NCBI GenBank assembly: GCA_003219355.1
Contig: QHOQ01000103.1
Span: forward strand, 9,342 to 20,188
DNA: 10,847 bases
From: Verrucomicrobiota bacterium
GTDB lineage: Bacteria; Verrucomicrobiota; Verrucomicrobiia; Chthoniobacterales; UBA10450
Reading direction: 5' to 3'
Shown: positions 1 to 5,981 of the stretch, piece after piece
Position numbering within the stretch: the stretch's first letter is position 1
Layout: every line of letters begins with the position of its first letter
Notes under the pieces: model-generated
Told to the model about the DNA's origin: nothing
What the model saw: the letters and a program-made list of their open reading frames with translations, nothing else
The model's database searches: none
Translations under genes and position numbers: made by a program

Positions 1-1
1 A

Positions 2-715
2 GGAATACTGCTGTGGTTAAAATATTTTCACAACGACAACTTAACTTACGCAGTAAATAACTGGGTCAGTGCGATCCTCGCTGCTGATCGTGTGTCCACT
101 CGACCAAGGCTGCGGATCTTAGAACTCGGCGCCGGCGCCGGCAGCGCCACTGAAACGTTGGTCCGTTGGTTTGATGAACGCGGGCTTCTGCCGCAAATCG
201 AACGTTACCTCATTACAGAGCCGAACGTATTCTTCCGGCGGCGCGCTCAACGCGATCTGGCAAAGCAGTATACTGATCTGGCGTTAGAATGGGCCGCGCT
301 CGACGTCAATTTGCCGTGGGACATTCAAGGCGTCGCTCCAGGTGATTTCGATCTCGTATACGCCGTCAACGTGCTGCATGTCTCCAAGAATCTTTTGTTT
401 AGCTTGAACCAAGCCCTCTCTGCTCTGACCGCCGATGGCTGGCTAGTGATCGGCGAATGCCTGCGGCCCTATGTCAATCAGCCGATGTACCCGGAACTAA
501 TGTTCCAGATTCTGGAAAGCTTTACCGAGGTCCAGACAGATCCCGAAATTCGCCCAAATCCCGGTTTTCTGACCGCAGATCAGTGGCGCAGTGCATTTAC
601 GCGCGCCGGTTTTGAGCGCACCGAAGTCGCGCCCGATGTCAATGGCATTCGCGAGATCTATCCGCATTTCTTCACTGGTGCTATTTGCGGGCAAAACCCC
701 TCCTACCACAAATGA
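2..715 (+). CDS. SAM-dependent methyltransferase, 5' end cut by window edge
   Basis: Class I S-adenosylmethionine methyltransferase, probably methylating a small-molecule or lipid intermediate. The frame is open from base 2, so the gene starts upstream; the GTG at 92 is internal and not a convincing start because the residues before it (including WLKYFHN and AVNNWVSAIL) look like part of the same protein. The glycine-rich SAM motif ILELGAGAGSATETL begins at base 116. The acidic end of strand 2 (TEPN) follows, then DFDLVYAVNVLHV (motif for the fourth strand) near base 348. The methyl-acceptor specificity cannot be read from the sequence. The stop TGA overlaps the ATG of the acyltransferase gene (ATGA), so the two are translationally coupled. 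Methyltransferases of this general type occur beside acyltransferase and dehydratase genes in aryl-polyene clusters, which is why I place it there; that assignment is inference. Confidence 0.85.
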   Translation, partial: GILLWLKYFHNDNLTYAVNNWVSAILAADRVSTRPRLRILELGAGAGSATETLVRWFDERGLLPQIERYLITEPNVFFRRRAQRDLAKQYTDLALEWAALDVNLPWDIQGVAPGDFDLVYAVNVLHVSKNLLFSLNQALSALTADGWLVIGECLRPYVNQPMYPELMFQILESFTEVQTDPEIRPNPGFLTADQWRSAFTRAGFERTEVAPDVNGIREIYPHFFTGAICGQNPSYHK

Positions 716-1632
716 CCCCGAGAGCTTTCGGAGCTAAAGCCCTGCCTGAGCATCGTTGGGCGACCTTGCCGGAGCGCGGTACTCCTGCCTTACTGCGCCT
801 CGTTGCTTGGATCACCGTCCACATGAGGCGCTGGGTGCCAAGGCTTCTGCTCTATCCGGTCACGCTTTATTTCGTAATTAGCGCGCGTGCAGCCCGGCGC
901 GTATCGTACCAATATTTAAAACGCATGCGGGCCGGGCCGCCGCATTGGTGGCATGTCTTCCAGCATTTCCATTGCTTCGCGGCTACGATTTTGGATCGCG
1001 TTTATCTGCTAAGGGGCGAGTTCGAACAATTTGACGTAACGCTTCATCAGAAGGAAATCCTGGAGCGCCAAATCGAAAGCGGCAAAGGCTGCATCCTATT
1101 GGGTTCGCATCTCGGTAGTTTCGAAGTATTGCGCACGCTCGGCGTCACGCAGCAGGATTTTCCGCTTAAGGTGTTGATGGACATCGCGCACAACCAAAAT
1201 ATTACTCGCTTCCTAGATGCCCTGAACCCGAAGATCGCCGGCACTGTCATTGTGCCGGACCGGCCGGATACTCTGCTCAGAGTGAAGGAAAGCCTGGATG
1301 CGGGCTTCTTTATTGGAATGTTAGGTGATCGCACCTCGGCCAACGACAAGACGACGTGTTGTCAATTCTTAGGCGCGACTGCTGAATTTCCGGCCGGCCC
1401 GATTCTGCTTGCCGCCGTGATGCATTGTCCTGTTATCCTGTTCTTCGGCCTTTATCGTGGTGGCCGGCGCTACGAAATTTACTTTGAGCATTTTGCCGGC
1501 GAGATAATTTTGCATCGCGACCGCCGCGCCGAAGACATTCAGCATTGGATGCAGAACTATGTCGAGCGGTTAGAGCACTTCGCGCGACTTGCGCCGTACA
1601 ACTGGTTTAATTTCTATCCGTTCTGGGATTAG
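712..1632 (+). CDS. LpxL/HtrB-like lysophospholipid acyltransferase
   Basis: A 306-residue acyltransferase of the lipid A lauroyl/myristoyl transferase (LpxL/HtrB) superfamily, expected at the inner membrane transferring an acyl chain from acyl-ACP to a lipid or polyene acceptor. The catalytic HX4E motif is H133-LGSF-E138. A GDR triplet follows in GMLGDRTSAND, and then FLG...FPAGPILLAA, both typical of the family. Residues about 25-60 are hydrophobic to amphipathic with many arginines, fitting membrane anchoring. I chose ATG 712 because it overlaps the upstream stop codon (ATGA); the TTG nine codons earlier lies inside the methyltransferase gene and has no ribosome binding site. Paralogues of this family are regular members of aryl-polyene clusters, and the dehydratase immediately downstream supports that setting. 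A role in ordinary lipid A acylation is possible but less likely in this neighbourhood. Confidence 0.85.
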   Translation: MTPRAFGAKALPEHRWATLPERGTPALLRLVAWITVHMRRWVPRLLLYPVTLYFVISARAARRVSYQYLKRMRAGPPHWWHVFQHFHCFAATILDRVYLLRGEFEQFDVTLHQKEILERQIESGKGCILLGSHLGSFEVLRTLGVTQQDFPLKVLMDIAHNQNITRFLDALNPKIAGTVIVPDRPDTLLRVKESLDAGFFIGMLGDRTSANDKTTCCQFLGATAEFPAGPILLAAVMHCPVILFFGLYRGGRRYEIYFEHFAGEIILHRDRRAEDIQHWMQNYVERLEHFARLAPYNWFNFYPFWD

Positions 1633-1661
1633 AAGCCGCTCGCGTGAAAGGTTTGGGAACC

Positions 1662-2099
1662 ATGGATACGCTGGTTAACAAACCGGAAATCCGCACCCTC
1701 ATTCCACATTCCGGGCTGATGTGCCTGTTGGATAGCGTAATCGAGTGGAATGATCGCTCGATTATCTGCATGACTGATACGCATCGTGATCCGGCGAATC
1801 CATTGCGGCGCGATGGACGGCTGTCGGCCGTGCATGCTTTCGAATACGCCGCCCAGGCCGCTGCCGTACATGGTGGATTGCGAGCCCGATTGGCGGGCGC
1901 GATTGCCCCACCCGGCTACCTGGCTGCGTTGCGTGATGCACGGCTGCACGTCACGCGCCTGGATGACTTGGGGTCGCCGCTCCAGATTTACGCCTGCCGT
2001 CTATTCGGAGAGGCCGCCAACACCGTTTACCAATGCCGCGTCTTTTCCGGCGACGTTCTTCTAGCGGAAGGGCGCGCAATCATCATGCTGCGCGGGTGA
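1662..2099 (+). CDS. hotdog-fold 3-hydroxyacyl-ACP dehydratase (ApeP/ApeI-like)
   Basis: A 145-residue single-hotdog protein resembling the 3-hydroxyacyl-ACP dehydratases of aryl-polyene clusters (FabA/FabZ-like), which would remove water from the 3-hydroxyacyl-ACP intermediate in each elongation round. The predicted catalytic histidine is H16 in LIPHSGLMCLLD, and the predicted acidic partner is E61 in HAFEYAAQAAAVHGG. PPGYLAALRDARLHV resembles the central strand of the family. The start is ATG 1662, which has AAAGG about ten bases upstream; GTG 1644 is in frame but has no good site. It lies 29 bases after the acyltransferase on the same strand and ends 35 bases before the convergent fabG stop, with no clear terminator hairpin between. 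The specific pathway is inferred from the neighbours. Confidence 0.8.
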   Translation: MDTLVNKPEIRTLIPHSGLMCLLDSVIEWNDRSIICMTDTHRDPANPLRRDGRLSAVHAFEYAAQAAAVHGGLRARLAGAIAPPGYLAALRDARLHVTRLDDLGSPLQIYACRLFGEAANTVYQCRVFSGDVLLAEGRAIIMLRG

Positions 2100-2134
2100 T
2101 TGTTTGTGGAGCTAGTCAAGTGTTAGCGACCTCA

Positions 2135-2878
2135 TCACATGACTATCCCGCCATCAACGCACAAAACCTGCCCCGTAATGTAACTGGCCTCCACCGAAGC
2201 GAGAAAGGCCACCGCGCTGGCAATGTCCTCGGGCGTGCCTGTTTTGCCGAGCGGGATTTTCGATTGGATCGTGTTTTTGATGTCGTCCGATAATCCGGCG
2301 GTCAGGTCGGTGGTGATAAATCCGGGCGCGATGGCATTCACCGTGATGTTGCGGCTGGCCAATTCGCGCGCAAGCGATTTTGTGAAACCAATCAAGCCGG
2401 CCTTGCTCGCAGCGTAATTGGTTTGGCCCGCATTTCCGATCAAACCGATTACCGAGCTGATGTTAATAATGCGGCCGCTTCGCTGCTTGATCATGGCGCG
2501 CTGTACAGCCTGAACGAAATTGAATGCGCCTTTCAAGTTCGTGTTAATCACCGCGTCCCAATCTTCCACTGGCATGCGCATGCTAAGTCCGTCGCGGGTC
2601 ACACCGGCGTTGTTGATCAGGATGTCGATCTTGCCGAAATCTTCGAGAATTTTGGCGCCGGATTTTTGCACCGCGGCATGATCCGAGACATCAACTGGAT
2701 AAGCTCTTGCTACACCCGGCCGTGTCGCGTTGATCTCATCCGCAGTGTTATTTGCATTCCGTTCCGTGCGACTTACGCACGCTACACGTCCGCCTTCAGC
2801 CGCCAGTCGCAATGCAATTGCCCGACCAATCCCCCGCCCCGCTCCTGTCACGACTGCGACTTGGTTTTCAAATCTCAT
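2135..2878 (-). CDS. fabG: 3-oxoacyl-ACP reductase FabG
   Basis: A full-length (247-residue) short-chain dehydrogenase that reduces 3-oxoacyl-ACP to 3-hydroxyacyl-ACP with NADPH in type II fatty acid synthesis. It shows the cofactor loop TGAGRGIG (residues 11-18), NNAG (89-92) and the catalytic set N114, S142, Y155 and K159. R133 and R176 sit at the spacings of the two ACP-docking arginines of E. coli FabG (R129, R172), and the C-terminus ITGQVLCVDGGIVM is typical. These favour a genuine ACP-dependent FabG over a generic SDR. AGGA (- strand, 2891-2888) lies nine bases before the ATG. It follows holB on the same strand after 102 bases and converges on the dehydratase gene, so it may serve housekeeping synthesis, the adjacent polyene-type pathway, or both. 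Confidence 0.95.
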   Translation of the reverse strand: MRFENQVAVVTGAGRGIGRAIALRLAAEGGRVACVSRTERNANNTADEINATRPGVARAYPVDVSDHAAVQKSGAKILEDFGKIDILINNAGVTRDGLSMRMPVEDWDAVINTNLKGAFNFVQAVQRAMIKQRSGRIINISSVIGLIGNAGQTNYAASKAGLIGFTKSLARELASRNITVNAIAPGFITTDLTAGLSDDIKNTIQSKIPLGKTGTPEDIASAVAFLASVEASYITGQVLCVDGGIVM

Positions 2879-2887
2879 AATTTCTTA

Positions 2888-2891
2888 TCCT
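2888..2891 (-). promoter_or_regulatory. fabG ribosome binding site
   Basis: On the minus strand AGGA precedes the fabG ATG by nine bases. It supports the chosen start and shows fabG has its own initiation signal and is not coupled to the holB stop about 100 bases upstream. No convincing -35/-10 pair could be picked in that gap by eye. Confidence 0.6.
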
Positions 2892-2980
2892 GGGGAAAAG
2901 TGTGTGTCCTTTAAAGTTGCGAACGGCCGCTTCTCTGGGTTTTAGGTAAATCATAGGATCTTCGCCAACTCCTGCAGCAT

Positions 2981-3952
2981 TTAAGCAGTGAAAATCGCCA
3001 GGAAAGCGACCTCAATGGCCAGTGCTTCCTGAATATTGCGGTTCAGATGATCACGCAATTCCTCCAGACAACGGATGCGTCGCAAAATCTCCGTCGGAGT
3101 GAAACGCTTGGCTAGTGCGCCAGTTTCTCTTCGTGCGTTCGGCAAATCGATGCGACTGACCTCACTGCTAGATCGAAGAACATCGGACCACCAGGCAAAT
3201 AGTATTTCGATCAGTCGGGCGCGCCGTTGCAGATAGAGACTTTGGATGAGCGCTTTGTAATATTCCTCCCGTTCTTCGAGCCAGGCGCCGTCAGTCGAAT
3301 TCTTGTAGCGCGCTTCCTCGCGTTTGAGTGTTTCGTCCGTTTCATCCTTAATTTGTTCACGAATCACACGGAGCAGACGCTGAAACTTCTGAGCCAGCCG
3401 ATATGCATACTGAATACTCCAGTTCTGTTCACTCACCGCCTGCTGAAGCAACTTTACGAGCTCTTTTTCTTCCAGTTTGCTTTTGTGCTCGTCGGCTGGA
3501 GCAAGTGGAATCGCAATGCATCGAGAGAGAATTGTGTCCGGCAGAGCTTCGGGCAGCGCGCTCAACAGGAGCAGTAACGAATCTTTCGGCGGCTCCTCCA
3601 ATGTTTTGAGAAATGCATTCGCAGCTTGCGGTTGGAGCCGATCAGCCTCGGAGATAATCGCGACTTTATGTCGACCGTTCGATGCCCGCATTTGCAGGGT
3701 ATGCTCAAGATCGCGAATCTGTTCAATTATAATACGCCTTGATTTCGATTCGGGCTGGGCGATGAAAATGTCCCGAGCCTTGACAGAGAAAACATCGCTT
3801 GCCTTTGTTCCGTTCACGAGACTGGCCAGCTCCGCCGCGAGCAACTGCTTTCCGCTGCCGGTCGGCCCCGAAATCAAATAAGCGTGTGCAAGCCGATTTT
3901 GCTCATGCGCTCGTCGCAAGTATTCGAACGCCACTGCTCGAGAAAAGCCCAT
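2981..3952 (-). CDS. holB: DNA polymerase III delta' clamp-loader subunit
   Basis: A 323-residue AAA+ protein of the DnaX/delta' family, part of the clamp loader that places the sliding clamp on DNA. LAHAYLISGPTGSGKQ (21-36) is the P-loop region, IIIEQIRDL (74-82) precedes the ATPase core, and NAFLKTLEEPP (112-122) and the arginine-finger motif ILSRC (R144) are strongly diagnostic. The P-loop ends GKQ instead of GKS/T, and the Walker B site reads IISEAD, not DEAD. Both changes point to a subunit that does not hydrolyse ATP, as is known for E. coli delta'. The four-cysteine zinc module often found between P-loop and Walker B is absent: residues 48-62 contain no cysteine. The C-terminal 150 residues are mostly helical and poorly conserved, as expected. 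Its ATG follows the tmk stop with no gap. Confidence 0.92.
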   Translation of the reverse strand: MGFSRAVAFEYLRRAHEQNRLAHAYLISGPTGSGKQLLAAELASLVNGTKASDVFSVKARDIFIAQPESKSRRIIIEQIRDLEHTLQMRASNGRHKVAIISEADRLQPQAANAFLKTLEEPPKDSLLLLLSALPEALPDTILSRCIAIPLAPADEHKSKLEEKELVKLLQQAVSEQNWSIQYAYRLAQKFQRLLRVIREQIKDETDETLKREEARYKNSTDGAWLEEREEYYKALIQSLYLQRRARLIEILFAWWSDVLRSSSEVSRIDLPNARRETGALAKRFTPTEILRRIRCLEELRDHLNRNIQEALAIEVAFLAIFTA

Positions 3953-4627
3953 TTAAGTCTTTGATTTTTGACTTTCGATTTTTGACTTCGGAGTAAGCCT
4001 TGGAAATCGCGTAGAGATCAATTTCCAAATCTCATGCTCCACCTCATCGGCCGGTCGCACCCCGTCTATCAAGACGATCCGATTCGGTTCGCGCTCCGCA
4101 AGTTCCCGGTAACCTGCCCGAACCTGATCATAAAACTCCCCAGATTCCTGTTCCATCCGATCTGGTCTGCGCACCGTACGTTTCATTCGGGAACGCGCAG
4201 TCACCGGATCGACATCCAGTATGAGGGTTAGATCGGGGATAGCATTGCCAGCGACAAACCTGTTCAGCCGCGCAACCATTTCCGCATCGAGCTTTCGCGC
4301 TGCGCCTTGATATACGGTGGTAGAGTCGAAGAAACGATCGGAGATTACGCAAAGGCCGCGTTCGAGCGCCGGTTTGATCATTTCACGGACAAGCTGACTC
4401 CGGCTTGCCTCGAATAACAATAGTTCTGTTTGCGGCGTCATAGCGGCGCCGTGTGGCGCAAACTGGAGGAGTTCGCGAATGGTTTCACCAATGGGAGTCC
4501 CACCCGGCTCGCGGGTCACGAGATATGGAATACCTGCTTGCTCGAGATGCGCCGCCAGTCTCTGCACTTGGGTAGATTTCCCGCAGCCCTCCGACCCTTC
4601 GAAAGCGATGAATGGCAGGCGCGACAT
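3953..4627 (-). CDS. tmk: thymidylate kinase
   Basis: A 224-residue dTMP kinase that converts dTMP to dTDP for DNA synthesis. The P-loop is EGSEGCGKST (10-19), REPGG lies at 39-43, the DR(Y/F) motif is D97-R98-F99, VYQG follows at 105-108, and the arginine-rich LID lies around RTVRRPDRMEQESGEFY. The C-terminus is about ten residues longer than I would expect and ends in a lysine/serine-rich tail (214-224) encoded by a short direct repeat, so the natural end of the fold is probably near residue 212. The stop TAA is followed directly by the holB ATG; tmk-holB pairing is common in bacteria and links nucleotide supply with the replisome. No clear Shine-Dalgarno was seen before its ATG. Confidence 0.95.
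   Translation of the reverse strand: MSRLPFIAFEGSEGCGKSTQVQRLAAHLEQAGIPYLVTREPGGTPIGETIRELLQFAPHGAAMTPQTELLLFEASRSQLVREMIKPALERGLCVISDRFFDSTTVYQGAARKLDAEMVARLNRFVAGNAIPDLTLILDVDPVTARSRMKRTVRRPDRMEQESGEFYDQVRAGYRELAEREPNRIVLIDGVRPADEVEHEIWKLISTRFPRLTPKSKIESQKSKT
3963..3988. repeat. two-copy direct repeat GATTTTTGACTT inside the tmk 3' end
   Basis: Two perfect copies of GATTTTTGACTT at 3963-3974 and 3977-3988, 14 bases apart. On the coding strand of tmk they specify the K/S-rich tail, residues 214-222. The period is not a multiple of three, so the repeat was not built as a protein repeat. It looks like an AT-rich intergenic-type simple repeat that has become part of the coding end. Confidence 0.85.
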
Positions 4628-4692
4628 CAGATCGATTGTGAAACAACCCGGCGCAGTTGTCGAATGCGCGAGAATTGGTTAACTACTCGGAC
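4628..4692. promoter_or_regulatory. divergent intergenic region between tmk and the EVE gene
   Basis: These 65 bases separate two divergent genes, so promoters for both strands should lie here or within the flanking coding sequence. I could not identify a convincing -35/-10 pair or Shine-Dalgarno for either gene. A small palindrome, TTGT-GAA-ACAA at 4636-4646, is the only symmetrical element noticed and may be chance. Confidence 0.35.
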
Positions 4693-5100
4693 ATGAAAAA
4701 TTTCTGGTTAGTCAAACAGGAACCCTCTTCTTATTCGTGGTCGGATCTTCTCGCCGACGGCAAAACGGACTGGACGGGCGTTCGGAACTACACAGCGCGA
4801 AACAACCTGCGCAAGATGCGAAACGGTGACGAAGTTCTGTTCTATCATAGCGGCGAGGACAAAGCTGTGGTCGGCATCGCCAAAGTTGTGCACGGACCCT
4901 ATCCCGATCCGACTGCAACAGAGGGCGATTGGAGCGCGATCGATCTTGCTCCGAGCAAATCTCTGCGCCGACCCGTTACGCTCCGACAAATCAAAACCGC
5001 TCCGCCGCTCGAGAAAATGCAGCTAATTCGTCAATCGCGGCTCTCTGTCATGCCCGTGACTCAAAGCGAGTTTCGTGCCATTGTGCGGATAGGAGAGTAA
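4693..5100 (+). CDS. EVE domain-containing protein
   Basis: A 135-residue protein consisting of a single EVE domain (PUA-like fold, THYN1-related). Such domains bind modified bases in DNA or RNA in the proteins studied so far; the target of this one is not predictable. The N-terminus has the family signature WLVKQEP (5-11), then YSWSDL (14-19) and WTGVRNYTARNNLRKM from residue 27, followed by GDEVLFYHSG and VVGIAKVV. I chose ATG 4693 because family members begin close to the WL(V/M)K(S/Q)EP motif; TTG 4657 would add twelve residues without any better ribosome site. It diverges from tmk and stands 62 bases before the deacetylase gene. Stand-alone EVE proteins are common housekeeping-like accessory genes, so its position here need not imply a defence function. 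Confidence 0.9.
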   Translation: MKNFWLVKQEPSSYSWSDLLADGKTDWTGVRNYTARNNLRKMRNGDEVLFYHSGEDKAVVGIAKVVHGPYPDPTATEGDWSAIDLAPSKSLRRPVTLRQIKTAPPLEKMQLIRQSRLSVMPVTQSEFRAIVRIGE

Positions 5101-5162
5101 CGACGGTTACCCTGTGTTTTTCGCGTTTTCCTAGGAGAGAGCGCTTGTGAAAGTTTGCGAAT

Positions 5163-5978
5163 ATGACTTCGGTGGTTGCCACTCAATTCCTCCCACTGGT
5201 TTCGGCCGCGGCCGCTACAAGAGACTTTATGGTTATTTCGCTGCACGACGTTGCGCCTTCGACCCGAGATCTTGCAGACAAGATCATTTCGGAACTCGTT
5301 CGCCGTGGTGTGCGCGTCTGTTCTCTTCTCGTTGTACCCGATTACCATCATCAAGGTTTGGCGACAAGAGATCGGCAATTCGTCTCGTGGCTGCGGGACC
5401 TGGAATCGGAGGGCCATGAAATCGTCATCCATGGTTATTTCCACGAACGTCCACGCGGCCCAAATGAAACCTTGCGCGACAAATTTTTAACCAGGTTGTA
5501 CACTGATAACGAAGGCGAATTTTATGACCTTGATTATGAGGAAGCCCTGCGGCGAATTACGAACGCGCGCGATGAATTTTGTGCAAGCGGCCTGACTCCG
5601 CGAGGTTTTGTGGCCCCTGCCTGGTTGCTGAGCCGAGAGAGTGAACGCGCCGCACGAGATGCCGAATTGGAATACACGACGCGATTGCGGACAGTGCACG
5701 ATCTCCGTTCAGGCGAAGTGTTTCCGGCAAGGTCGATTGTCTACAGCATTCGAAGCAGTTGGCGGCGAGACGTGAGTCGAGCCTGGAATGCTGCTCTGTT
5801 CCAGTTCTTGGAGAACAATGTCCTCTTACGGCTAAGCATCCATCCGCCCGATTATTCTCATCCCACCGTTTGGGGACAGATTCTACGGTTCATGGATGTA
5901 ATGAATGAAACCAGAACGCCAACGACATATCGTGAATGGATCGCCGAGCAGAGATTGATGGTAGACCGGGAAGCGTAA
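5163..5978 (+). CDS. DUF2334-type polysaccharide deacetylase
   Basis: A 271-residue protein of the polysaccharide deacetylase (NodB-like, DUF2334) fold, probably a metal-dependent N- or O-deacetylase acting on a glycan. VISLHDVAPST (24-34) carries the first metal/catalytic aspartate D29. HGYFH supplies H90 and H94 in the usual HxxxH arrangement. GFVAPAWLLS near residue 145 and LRLSIHPPDY near 225 match the later barrel motifs. The start is uncertain: ATG 5163 adds 22 residues of weakly hydrophobic sequence, while ATG 5229 (Met23) would begin right at the first conserved strand and has AAGAGA just upstream. A strong AGGAG at 5133-5137 points to an out-of-frame GTG at 5147. No clear signal peptide or transmembrane segment is present, so it may be cytoplasmic. 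It ends three bases before the PHP-glycosyltransferase start, implying a shared transcript and pathway. Confidence 0.85.
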   Translation: MTSVVATQFLPLVSAAAATRDFMVISLHDVAPSTRDLADKIISELVRRGVRVCSLLVVPDYHHQGLATRDRQFVSWLRDLESEGHEIVIHGYFHERPRGPNETLRDKFLTRLYTDNEGEFYDLDYEEALRRITNARDEFCASGLTPRGFVAPAWLLSRESERAARDAELEYTTRLRTVHDLRSGEVFPARSIVYSIRSSWRRDVSRAWNAALFQFLENNVLLRLSIHPPDYSHPTVWGQILRFMDVMNETRTPTTYREWIAEQRLMVDREA

Positions 5979-5981
5979 AGC

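Noticed and set aside
685..711. TTG 685 as start of the acyltransferase
   Set aside because: It lies inside the methyltransferase gene without a ribosome site; ATG 712 gives the classic ATGA coupled overlap.
2423..2914. 163-codon plus-strand frame opposite fabG
   Set aside because: Complementary to a textbook FabG; the translation has no domain features and crosses the fabG start.
3963..3988. Short direct repeats considered as a CRISPR fragment
   Set aside because: Only two 12-base units with a two-base spacer; far too short and inside tmk coding sequence.
4693..5100. EVE-domain gene as part of a defence island (restriction of modified DNA)
   Set aside because: No nuclease, helicase or McrB-like partner is nearby; single-domain EVE proteins are widespread outside defence loci.
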